DNA of 28,355 nt from JAMCZZ01 sp964363695. GTDB lineage: Bacteria; Patescibacteriota; UBA1384; XYA2-FULL-43-10; 1-14-0-10-43-13. Each line of letters starts with the position of its first letter. Position 1 is the first letter of the stretch. Shown here piece by piece: positions 7,817 through 14,347 of the stretch. A program made the position numbers and the translations under genes. The notes beneath the pieces were generated by a model. That model was not told where the DNA came from. It did not search any database and saw nothing but the letters and a program-made list of their open reading frames with translations. The DNA lies in contig CAYIJI010000006.1 in the NCBI GenBank assembly GCA_964363695.1, positions 1-28,355 of the forward strand, read 5' to 3'.

Positions 7817-7836
7817 ATTATATTATTAAATATAAT
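7817..7836 (+). promoter_or_regulatory. Inverted repeat, candidate AbiEi operator
   Basis: ATTATATT (7817-7824) and AATATAAT (7829-7836) form an 8-bp inverted repeat with a 4-base spacer, between the -10 box and the abiEi ATG. AbiEi antitoxins are known to repress their own promoter through inverted repeats, so this is a plausible operator. The AT-rich context makes chance possible. Confidence 0.45.
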
Positions 7837-7842
7837 AAGTTA

Positions 7843-8466
7843 ATGAAATACATTGATCTTAAAATGACAATTAATAGACCTTTTTTCACGAGCGATGACA
7901 TTCGCTTACGAGATCTAAATGTTTACAAATATCAACTCAACTCGTGGCAAAAAAAAGGTTATATCATCCAAGCAAAAAGAGGGGTCTATGTCTTTTCAGA
8001 GTACAAAGACAAAATATCCGGTTTTGAATTGGCTAAATTAATTTATAATCCAAGTTACATTTCTCTTGAAAGCGCCTTGTCTCAATACGGGCTTATTCCT
8101 GAATACGTTCCCTCAACAACATCAGTTTCGACTCGCACCAGCCGGCAATTTACTAATGACTTCGGCACATTTTACTTTAGACACATTAAGCCGAATTTGT
8201 TTTGGGGTTACAGGATAATAGAAACAAGGGTTGGTAAATATTTATTAGCCGAGCCAGAGAAAGCTCTTCTGGACTATTTACATCTTAATATTAGAAAAAT
8301 CAAAACCGAGACCGACATTGAAGCAATACGAATTAATTACGAAGAATTCAACAAAATAGTAGATAAAACAAAATTTATTCTCTACTCTAGAGCTTATGCA
8401 AACAAAAAGCTATTAAAGCTAGCTAAAAGCATAATTAAACTGGCCAAACAAAATGCTGACACTTGA
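7843..8466 (+). CDS. abiEi: AbiEi-like antitoxin and transcriptional repressor
   Basis: I start at ATG 7843 (MKYIDLKM, 207 aa), because the ATG at 7786 would begin upstream of the transcript. The N-terminal 60 residues form a winged-helix-like domain (FTSDDIRLRDLN, then WQKKGYIIQAKRGVYVF). The C-terminal half has family landmarks: SYISLESALSQYGLIPE, TSVSTRTSRQF, FRHIKP and LAEPEKALLDYLHL. Members of this family bind the operon promoter and neutralise the AbiEii toxin in a type IV toxin-antitoxin system that can also cause phage abortive infection. It is preceded by a consensus promoter and an inverted repeat and overlaps abiEii by 14 bp. Confidence 0.88.
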   Translation: MKYIDLKMTINRPFFTSDDIRLRDLNVYKYQLNSWQKKGYIIQAKRGVYVFSEYKDKISGFELAKLIYNPSYISLESALSQYGLIPEYVPSTTSVSTRTSRQFTNDFGTFYFRHIKPNLFWGYRIIETRVGKYLLAEPEKALLDYLHLNIRKIKTETDIEAIRINYEEFNKIVDKTKFILYSRAYANKKLLKLAKSIIKLAKQNADT

Positions 8467-9226
8467 ACAAATCAAAAGTTATATACCAGAAATCAAAAGG
8501 CCAGAACTGGAAAAGTTTGCATTAGTCGAATATCTTCAATGTGAAGTTTTGGATTCTTTGTTTCGCCAAAAAAATAGCGAAAAAATTAGTTTTATCGGAG
8601 GCACTGCTACTAGAATTGTGTACGGAAACACTCGTTTCTCCGAAGACTTGGACTTCGATAATTTCGGTCTAAATTTTAAGGATTTTGATGATTTAATTTC
8701 AGAGACATCGATTCATCTGCGAGAGAAGGGGTTTGAAATTGAAACTCGCCTCGTAGAAAAAAGCACCTATCATTGCTATCTAAAATTCCCCAAGATTCTT
8801 TACGACTTAAAACTGAGTCCCTTAATTGATCAAAAAATACTGGTAAAGATTGATATTACAGAACAAAGAGCGCTTGCCAAACCAACAGTATTTGGGCTGA
8901 ACCGTTTTGGCATTAACTGCGAAATTATAACCAATCCTGCTGATATTCTCTTGTCTCAAAAATTGATTGCCGCAATCGAAAGAAAAACACCCAAGGGGCG
9001 TGACTTTTTTGATATTAGTTTTTTGTATGGGTTCGCACAACCTAATTTTGATTACATAAAGATCAAGCAAGGCCTCAATCGAGAAGCGTTCTTTGCTAAA
9101 TTTTCAGCCGAAATTAACAAAATGAGCTTTGACAAACTAGCAAAAGATGTTGCACCATTTTTGTTGCGCCCAGAACAAGTAGAGCGAGTGACTAACTTTC
9201 CGCAGTTTTTTGAAAAGATGCTCTGA
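8453..9226 (+). CDS. abiEii: AbiEii toxin, nucleotidyltransferase
   Basis: A 257-aa AbiEii-family nucleotidyltransferase. ISFIGGTATRIVYGN (45-59, with GGT at 49-51) is followed by the metal-binding acidic pair in FSEDLDFDNF (D65, D67). Downstream, KLIAAIERKTPKGRDFFDISFL carries the conserved lysine and R-D-x-x-D-I helix of the family. Known members are NTP-dependent toxins that block growth when not restrained by AbiEi. The ATG lies inside the last codons of abiEi, in a different frame, which is the usual AbiE arrangement. All motif residues are present, so the enzyme looks intact. Confidence 0.92.
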   Translation: MLTLEQIKSYIPEIKRPELEKFALVEYLQCEVLDSLFRQKNSEKISFIGGTATRIVYGNTRFSEDLDFDNFGLNFKDFDDLISETSIHLREKGFEIETRLVEKSTYHCYLKFPKILYDLKLSPLIDQKILVKIDITEQRALAKPTVFGLNRFGINCEIITNPADILLSQKLIAAIERKTPKGRDFFDISFLYGFAQPNFDYIKIKQGLNREAFFAKFSAEINKMSFDKLAKDVAPFLLRPEQVERVTNFPQFFEKML

Positions 9227-9378
9227 GTCTCATTCATTTGAATATTTCATAACTCAATGGTAGCATGAGAGTAAATTAAACAATAAATCTGTATATTAGG
9301 CTCAGCATGGTTTAAACAAGCTTGAACTACATTATAGATTTGTAATTTCGAAAAATTAGTAATTTCGTAGGAGCCTAT

Positions 9379-10110
9379 ATGAAAGGTATAATTCTAGCTG
9401 GTGGTAAAGCAACTCGGCTTAGACCGCTCACAAAAATGACATCGAAGCAGCTTTTGCCGGTTTACAATAAACCGATGATTTATTACCCCATTGAAACTCT
9501 TCTAAAAGCTGGTATTAAAGACATTTTGATAATTATCGCTCCTGATTATGCCGGTCAGTTTATGAATCTTTTAGGTTCCGGCAAGGACTTTGGAGCAAAA
9601 TTCAGCTATGAAATTCAAGATGAGCCCAGAGGTTTAGCTGATGCCTTTATCGTCGGTGAAAACTTTGTTGGCAGAGATAAGGTTACTCTAATTTTGGGCG
9701 ACAATATTTTTGAGCATGATTTTTCAAAACAGATTAGAGCTTTCCAAAGCGGAGCAATGGTTTTTGCCAAAGAGGTCAATGATCCGGAGCGATTCGGCGT
9801 TGCTGAATTCGATGAAAAGATGAATGTGCTTTCACTTGAAGAAAAGCCCCAAAAGCCTAAGAGCAATTATGCAGTCGTAGGAATTTATACTTATGATAAT
9901 CGCGTGGTTGAATATGCAAAGAATTTGAAACCCTCCCCTCGAGGAGAAATTGAAATTACCGATTTGAATAAGATTTATCTAAAAAATAAAGAACTAAAGG
10001 CAAATATAATTGAGGGAATGTGGGAAGACGCCGGAACTTTTGACAGCCTTCTTCGGGTAAGTAATTTTATGGCGCAGAAATCGCAAAGCGATTTAGTAAT
10101 CGGGGCTTAG
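9379..10110 (+). CDS. rmlA: Glucose-1-phosphate thymidylyltransferase, short form
   Basis: First step of dTDP-rhamnose synthesis: glucose-1-phosphate and dTTP give dTDP-glucose. The 243-aa length fits the short RmlA/RffH-like branch rather than the roughly 290-aa enterobacterial form. The nucleotide-binding signature GGKATRLRPLT (8-18) is followed by KQLLPVYNKPMIYYP. LILGDNIF supplies a metal-binding aspartate, EEKP is present, and WEDAGTFDSLLRVS closes the domain. AGGAG five bases upstream sets the start. The last codons (IGA, TAG) merge into a family C repeat that fills the space before rmlC. It begins the rml operon. Confidence 0.95.
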   Translation: MKGIILAGGKATRLRPLTKMTSKQLLPVYNKPMIYYPIETLLKAGIKDILIIIAPDYAGQFMNLLGSGKDFGAKFSYEIQDEPRGLADAFIVGENFVGRDKVTLILGDNIFEHDFSKQIRAFQSGAMVFAKEVNDPERFGVAEFDEKMNVLSLEEKPQKPKSNYAVVGIYTYDNRVVEYAKNLKPSPRGEIEITDLNKIYLKNKELKANIIEGMWEDAGTFDSLLRVSNFMAQKSQSDLVIGA

Positions 10111-10177
10111 AGCTTGGGACTTGGGCAAAGAATTATTAAAATATCCTGAGACCCACGACCTAAGACCTAAGACCTAA
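10101..10177 (+). repeat. Family C repeat between rmlA and rmlC
   Basis: GGGGCTTAGAGCTTGGGACTTGGG is mirrored by GACCTAAGACCTAAGACC about 50 bases later, so the two arms can pair as a hairpin. The left edge overlaps the final codons and stop of rmlA. The same unit reappears around the rmlB stop, twice in rmlD, and in uppP. Confidence 0.75.
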
Positions 10178-10191
10178 TAAACGGAGTTTTT

Positions 10192-10677
10192 ATGATTGAT
10201 GGAGTAAAAATCAAAGAATTAAAAGTTTGGCAAGATAAGCCGGATCTAGAGCAAGAAAATGTGAAACCGGGCGTTTTTATGGAAGTTTTAAGGCAAAGCG
10301 AAGGCTTGATGAAGAATTTTGCTCAAAGCAGCTTCTCGATTGCTTACAAAGGCACGATTAAAGCGTTCCATTGGCATAAATATCAAGATGATCTTTGGTT
10401 TATTGGCTCAGGGAGTGCGGCCATTGTGCTATACGATCAGAGAAAAGACTCTCCTACTTTTGGCCAGACAGAGGTTATTGAGGCAGGAACCAATAATTAT
10501 AAGTTGGTTACGATTCCTATCGGAGTCGCCCATGGATACAAGGTTCTGTCCAACGATCCCTGTCTCCTTTTCTACCATGTAACAAAAGAATATGATCCAA
10601 GCTCACCAGACGAAGAACGGATTGATCCTTTTGATAAGACAATAAATTTTAACTGGGACTCTTTAAAAGAGGAATAA
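10192..10677 (+). CDS. rmlC: dTDP-4-dehydrorhamnose 3,5-epimerase-like cupin
   Basis: A 161-aa single-domain cupin of the dTDP-sugar epimerase family. KAFHWHKYQDDLWFIGSGSAAIVLYDQR matches the region holding the substrate-binding histidine and base. IPIGVAHGYKVLSNDPCLLFYHVT is the usual IPxGxAHGF segment with a Y/H substitution. EERIDPFD replaces the common IxWxDP motif. It is shorter and more divergent than typical RmlC (about 180-190 aa), so specificity for dTDP-4-keto-6-deoxyglucose rests mainly on the rmlA-C-B-D context. CGGAG five bases upstream supports the start. One base separates it from rmlB. Confidence 0.83.
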   Translation: MIDGVKIKELKVWQDKPDLEQENVKPGVFMEVLRQSEGLMKNFAQSSFSIAYKGTIKAFHWHKYQDDLWFIGSGSAAIVLYDQRKDSPTFGQTEVIEAGTNNYKLVTIPIGVAHGYKVLSNDPCLLFYHVTKEYDPSSPDEERIDPFDKTINFNWDSLKEE

Positions 10678-10678
10678 T

Positions 10679-11722
10679 ATGAAAATTTTAGTTACCGGCG
10701 GAGCCGGTTTTATCGGTTCAAATTTTATTCTTTATATGATGAAGAAGTATCCCGATTATCAAATCGTTAATTTGGATAAGTTAACTTACGCCGGAAATCT
10801 GGAGAATTTAAAGTCCGTTGAGAACAATCCAAATTATTCATTTGTTCACGGAGATATTTGCGATCGTGATACAGTTGAGAAAGCAATGGATGGATGCGAT
10901 ATGGTGGCTCACTTCGCGGCTGAATCCCATGTCGACCGATCAATTACAGGACCGGCGATTTTTGTTGAAACAAATGTAATAGGAACTCAGGTTCTGCTAG
11001 ATGTTGCCAAAGAGAAGAAGATTAAACGCTTTCATCATGTATCGACCGATGAGGTATTCGGCGCGCTACCTCTCGAAAACCCTGAAGTTAAGTTCAATGA
11101 AACAACTCCCTACACCCCCCACTCTCCTTATTCTGCTTCAAAAGCCGGCTCCGATCACATTGTAAGAGCCTATTTTGACACATACAATTTGCCCATCACA
11201 ATTTCAAACTGCACTAACAACTACGGGCCATACCATTTCCCGGAAAAGGTCATTCCTCTTTTTATTACAAATGCGATGCAAGACAAGCCCCTGCCAATCT
11301 ATGGCTCAGGAAAAGCAGTCAGAGATTATCTGTATGTTACAGACCATTGTGAAGCAATAGATTTGATCTTGCACAAAGGCAAAATTGGAGAAACTTATTG
11401 CATAGGCGGCGATTCGGAAAAAAATGGCTTGGAGGTGGCCGACACTGTATTAAAACTATTAGAAAAGCCTCATTCGCTTAAAACCTATGTTGAGGACCGG
11501 AAGGGCCACGATATGCGCTATGCAATGAACCATTCCAAAATAACCGATGAACTGGGTTGGAAACCCTCTGTAACTTTTGATGAAGGAATTATTATTACAA
11601 TTGAATGGTACAAAAACAATGAGAGTTGGTGGAAAAGAATTGTTTCTGGGGAATACCTAGACATTCAACGCACTGCGTTGAATGTCGGACTTGGGACACA
11701 GGGCTTAGGACACGGGAAATAA
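10679..11722 (+). CDS. rmlB: dTDP-glucose 4,6-dehydratase with a repeat-derived C-terminal tail
   Basis: Converts dTDP-glucose to dTDP-4-keto-6-deoxyglucose. The NAD-binding motif is GGAGFIGSN (7-15). The catalytic residues are in VSTDEVFG (T123, D124, E125) and PYSASKAGSD (Y151, K155). TNNYGPYHFPEKVIPLFI and YGSGKAVRDYLYV are strong family landmarks. The normal end is at WWKRIVSGEY (about residue 326). The remaining 21 or so residues are encoded by a perfect 25-base palindrome (11661-11685) followed by a family C repeat, so the tail was probably added by insertion. GAGGA upstream sets the start. Confidence 0.95.
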   Translation: MKILVTGGAGFIGSNFILYMMKKYPDYQIVNLDKLTYAGNLENLKSVENNPNYSFVHGDICDRDTVEKAMDGCDMVAHFAAESHVDRSITGPAIFVETNVIGTQVLLDVAKEKKIKRFHHVSTDEVFGALPLENPEVKFNETTPYTPHSPYSASKAGSDHIVRAYFDTYNLPITISNCTNNYGPYHFPEKVIPLFITNAMQDKPLPIYGSGKAVRDYLYVTDHCEAIDLILHKGKIGETYCIGGDSEKNGLEVADTVLKLLEKPHSLKTYVEDRKGHDMRYAMNHSKITDELGWKPSVTFDEGIIITIEWYKNNESWWKRIVSGEYLDIQRTALNVGLGTQGLGHGK

Positions 11723-11763
11723 CAATGAACAGACCAAAACCTAAGACCCAAGACCTAAGACCT
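11661..11763 (+). repeat. Palindrome plus family C repeat across the rmlB stop and next start
   Basis: A perfect palindrome with 12-bp arms and a single central base (11661-11685) runs into GGACTTGGGACACAGGGCTTAG and, after the rmlB TAA, into CCTAAGACCCAAGACCTAAG. The element therefore encodes the tail of RmlB and the first residues (RPKPKTQDLRP) of the next protein. Confidence 0.75.
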
Positions 11764-12498
11764 GTTATCCTTCTTGGCCTAACCACTACTCCCTGTTCGG
11801 ATTGGCGGGGAAAAATAAAAGAAATTGACGAGCTCAATATTCAAGAAATTGCCCTATTCCCTACATATTTAAAATCAAATGACAGACAAGAACTATATCG
11901 CCTTTTAGAAAATTCCAAATTAAAATCAATTCCTCATGTTCATTTAAGAGATGACATGAGTAAAAATGAAGTCGATTACCTGACCAAAAGATTTAAGACC
12001 AAACTTTTTAATATACATCCCAATAAAGAGGCATATGCTTCAATCAGCACATTCGTAGAATATAAAGATAATATTTTTTTGGAAAATTTAAATTTACACA
12101 GTTTGCATGAGATAGAAAATAATATAGAGAAAGTAGGCGGCCTCTGCGTTGATTATTCTCACTGGCACAATAGAATATTAAAAAACGAAAAAAACTACGA
12201 TTCGTTGATTAGAAAATTGATTGATAATTATAAGATCGGATGCTGCCACATTTCTTCAATCTATCAAGAACCGAAAGAATTTGACTGGTGCAACGAAACC
12301 GAACCCCACTATTCCGGCCATTATATGTACGAGCTATACGATTTAGATTATATGAAAAAATATCTTGATTTTTTACCTGAAATAATCAGCCTTGAACTAG
12401 AAAATTCATTCAAGGAACAACTGGAAGCCAAGGAATATTTAGAAAAATTGATAGTAAATAGTAAAAAGAACACTAAATTACACCTGATGTATAATTAA
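11725..12498 (+). CDS. TIM-barrel sugar isomerase/epimerase-like protein
   Basis: The chosen ATG, two bases after the rmlB stop, gives 257 aa. An in-frame extension back to 11626 would overlap rmlB. Residues 2-12 (NRPKPKTQDLRP) are family C repeat sequence, and the conserved part begins at VILLGLTTTP. The pattern of alternating strands and helices, with HVHLRDD, LFNIHP, FLENLN, LCVDYSHWHNR, CCHISSI and ISLELENS, fits a xylose-isomerase-like TIM barrel. The His and Glu/Asp residues at strand ends could bind a metal. The substrate is unknown. Its position inside the rml operon suggests a sugar-linked role, but it is not a standard rhamnose gene. Confidence 0.65.
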   Translation: MNRPKPKTQDLRPVILLGLTTTPCSDWRGKIKEIDELNIQEIALFPTYLKSNDRQELYRLLENSKLKSIPHVHLRDDMSKNEVDYLTKRFKTKLFNIHPNKEAYASISTFVEYKDNIFLENLNLHSLHEIENNIEKVGGLCVDYSHWHNRILKNEKNYDSLIRKLIDNYKIGCCHISSIYQEPKEFDWCNETEPHYSGHYMYELYDLDYMKKYLDFLPEIISLELENSFKEQLEAKEYLEKLIVNSKKNTKLHLMYN

Positions 12499-12505
12499 AT
12501 AGTTT

Positions 12506-12620
12506 GTCATCTCGACTTCGTGGGTGGTTTCACGACGAGAGATATACAAATTAATGGGGTCTTAGCAGCATCAAGAGGTATATTTCTCGCCTTGAAGCTG
12601 CCCAATGGCTCGAAATGACA
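12506..12620. repeat. Family D repeat
   Basis: GTCATCTCGACTTCG at one end and GGCTCGAAATGACA at the other form imperfect inverted ends, with ATATACAAATTAATG, TCTTAGCAGC and TCTCGCCTTGAAGCTGCCC in the centre. A close relative in the same orientation lies at 23796-23906. Confidence 0.78.
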
Positions 12621-12685
12621 TTTTTTAAATGTTTTTACTGGGAGACAATTGCACATTATGCGTCTAAATTAAGTCCACATAAACT

Positions 12686-13726
12686 ATGAACAATCAACGA
12701 CCAACAATCCTTGTGACAGGTGCCAAAGGCCAATTAGGCAAGAAAATAATCGAGTTATTGGGCGATGAGTATGACCTTGTGTTAACTGATTCTGAAGAAA
12801 TGGATATTACTGATAAAGATAAGGTTTTTGAGGTTGTCGGTGAAGTAAAACCTAATTTTATAATCCATGGAGCTGCATATACTAGAGTTGATGATGCCGA
12901 GGAGAAAATTGATCTTTGTCGGAAGATTAATGCCGAGGGGTCAAAGAATGTAGCCATGGCCGCCGAAGAAAATCATACAACAATGTTGTATATTTCGACA
13001 GATTTTGTGTTCGACGGAAAGCCAAACCCAGCTACTGGGACTCAGGACTTAGGATCTAGGGCTCAGGAATCCATAATCAGCCTAAGGCCTAAGACCCAAG
13101 ACCAAAAACCTATCCCTAAACCCTATATCGAAACCGATATCCCCCATCCTCTGTCTGCCTATGGGCAAACAAAACTCGAGGGTGAAAATTATGTCAGGGA
13201 GATTTGCTCAAAATATTATGTTCTCCGAACTGCCTGGCTATTTGGAGAATTGCCGGAAGACCACCCCGGCACCAACTTTGTCGAGGCAATGTTAAAGTTG
13301 GCCGAGGAGAAAGATTCTCTTAGTATTGTTAGCGACCAAATCGGATCGCCTACTTATACGAAAGATCTTGTCGAGGCTATCGACAAGATCATTGGGTCGC
13401 TGGACTTAGGATCTAGGGCACAGGAATCCATAATCAACCCAAGACCTAAAACCCAAGACCTAAAACCCGTGCCCTATAGCACCTATCACATCTCCGGTAC
13501 AGGCGCCTGCTCGTGGTTTGATTTTGCAAAAGAAATTTTTGAGCAAACAAAGACAAAAATCGACATCAAGCCTATTGCGTCTGATCAGTACCCTCAAAAA
13601 GCAAAACGGCCTTCCTATTCCTATTTAGATAAATCGAAAATTGAAAAAGCGCTCGACATCAAAATCCGTCCATGGCAAGAAATGCTTAGCGATTACTTAA
13701 GTAATCGCTCTAGTACTAATCACTAA
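12686..13726 (+). CDS. rmlD: dTDP-4-dehydrorhamnose reductase with two in-frame family C insertions
   Basis: Final step of dTDP-L-rhamnose synthesis. The NAD(P) motif is TGAKGQLGKK (11-20). HGAAYTRVDDAE (61-72), YISTDFVFDG (102-111) and LSAYGQTKLEGE (156-167, with Y159 and K163) are the reductase landmarks, and RTAWLFGE and DQIGSPTYTKDL follow. The length of 346 aa is about 55-60 more than usual. The excess is explained by two related insertions at about residues 116-146 and 238-264, both containing SRAQESII and RPKTQD, encoded by near-identical repeats in the same frame. The C-terminal NRSSTNH tail comes from a palindrome. No clear ribosome site precedes the ATG. Confidence 0.93.
   Translation: MNNQRPTILVTGAKGQLGKKIIELLGDEYDLVLTDSEEMDITDKDKVFEVVGEVKPNFIIHGAAYTRVDDAEEKIDLCRKINAEGSKNVAMAAEENHTTMLYISTDFVFDGKPNPATGTQDLGSRAQESIISLRPKTQDQKPIPKPYIETDIPHPLSAYGQTKLEGENYVREICSKYYVLRTAWLFGELPEDHPGTNFVEAMLKLAEEKDSLSIVSDQIGSPTYTKDLVEAIDKIIGSLDLGSRAQESIINPRPKTQDLKPVPYSTYHISGTGACSWFDFAKEIFEQTKTKIDIKPIASDQYPQKAKRPSYSYLDKSKIEKALDIKIRPWQEMLSDYLSNRSSTNH
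13031..13123 (+). repeat. Family C repeat inside rmlD, copy 1
   Basis: Shares long runs with copy 2 at 13397-13477, including GACTTAGGATCTAGGGC and CAGGAATCCATAATCA. It is read in the same frame and gives SRAQESII followed by RPKTQD. It replaces the short loop between the FVFDG strand and the conserved Y-x-x-x-K helix. Confidence 0.88.
13397..13477 (+). repeat. Family C repeat inside rmlD, copy 2
   Basis: A second copy with only scattered differences from copy 1. It is inserted after AIDKIIGSL and before STYHISGTG, a loop in the reductase fold. It encodes SRAQESII and RPKTQDLKP. Confidence 0.88.
13688..13709. terminator. 22-bp perfect palindrome at the end of rmlD, possible convergent terminator
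   Basis: AGCGATTACTTAAGTAATCG with two further bases is a perfect palindrome covering the last codons of rmlD. gtrA converges from the other side. No T run follows, so function as a terminator is uncertain. Confidence 0.35.
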
Positions 13727-13784
13727 TGAAACTAATTAAGCGAATTGTAATTGTGTTTATTTGCTCTATTCGTTGAATTAGCTA

Positions 13785-14210
13785 TTAGTCCTGTTTCTTG
13801 TATGTCCAAAGTTTGTTGCCGAAGAAGTTCCAAAAAGTTGCTGCGCCTGAAGCAGCAATGAGAGCAATGAGCTTGCCTTGATCCAATGAGAAACGGGTAT
13901 ATTTGAATGCATAGTAATTTATACCCCAACCAACCAAACTGACGATTGCAAATTTTATAAACAACCCTGTTCCATTTTTCAATTTATCTTTGCCCACCGT
14001 CTTTTTAAACTCTTTTTTAAATGTCCAAACACTATTCCAAAGGTAAGAGTTGAGAACAGCGGCAATAAATGCAATGGCTTTTGCAAAAGGCTCGGCATTG
14101 ACTAAAATTGTGGCGGTAAGTATGTAAAAAATTATCCAGTCAACCCCGGTATTAGAAACCCCCACAACCCCGAATTTAATAAATTGAACTAGCCCCTCTC
14201 CTTTTTTCAT
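13785..14210 (-). CDS. GtrA family membrane protein
   Basis: A 141-aa protein with four hydrophobic segments (about 8-30, 37-55, 83-101 and 112-130) and the GtrA landmarks QFIKFGVVGVSNTGVD at the N-terminus, NSYLWNSVWTF in the middle, and ATFWNFFGNKLWTYK at the end. GtrA proteins are thought to flip or position polyprenyl-linked sugars for glycan modification. AAAGGA five bases before the ATG marks the start, and a TATAAT box lies upstream. It converges with the rml operon, consistent with a role in the same surface glycan. Confidence 0.9.
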   Translation of the reverse strand: MKKGEGLVQFIKFGVVGVSNTGVDWIIFYILTATILVNAEPFAKAIAFIAAVLNSYLWNSVWTFKKEFKKTVGKDKLKNGTGLFIKFAIVSLVGWGINYYAFKYTRFSLDQGKLIALIAASGAATFWNFFGNKLWTYKKQD

Positions 14211-14234
14211 ATAAGTCCTTTTTTTATTGAAGCA

Positions 14235-14263
14235 ATTATATTTTATCCTAAAATCGGAAACAA
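14235..14263 (-). promoter_or_regulatory. Promoter of gtrA
   Basis: On the minus strand TTGTTT (14258-14263), a 17-base spacer and TATAAT (14235-14240) lie 25-30 bases before the gtrA start. Confidence 0.5.
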
Positions 14264-14276
14264 TAAAACGCCGGAT

Positions 14277-14306
14277 TTGACGCCGATAATATTTTAAAGA
14301 TACAAT
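14277..14306 (+). promoter_or_regulatory. Promoter of the Phd-like gene
   Basis: TTGACG (14277-14282), an 18-base spacer and TACAAT (14301-14306) stand upstream of AAGGAGG (14335-14341) and ATG 14348. It is arranged back to back with the gtrA promoter, so the two could influence each other. Confidence 0.65.
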
Positions 14307-14347
14307 AAGAGTGAAATTAATTCGCCGTCTGGCGAAGGAGGATGTTT

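Noticed and set aside
7786..7842. Upstream start for abiEi
   Set aside because: This stretch contains the promoter itself, so translation cannot begin here from that transcript; the family N-terminus fits ATG 7843.
8453..9226. Alternative genetic code with UGA as an amino acid
   Set aside because: Both abiE genes end cleanly at TGA at the expected family length, so the standard code applies.
9227..9378. Regulatory site between abiEii and rmlA
   Set aside because: A weak TAGGCTC/GAGCCTA pair and poor -10 candidates were seen, but none convincing enough to annotate.
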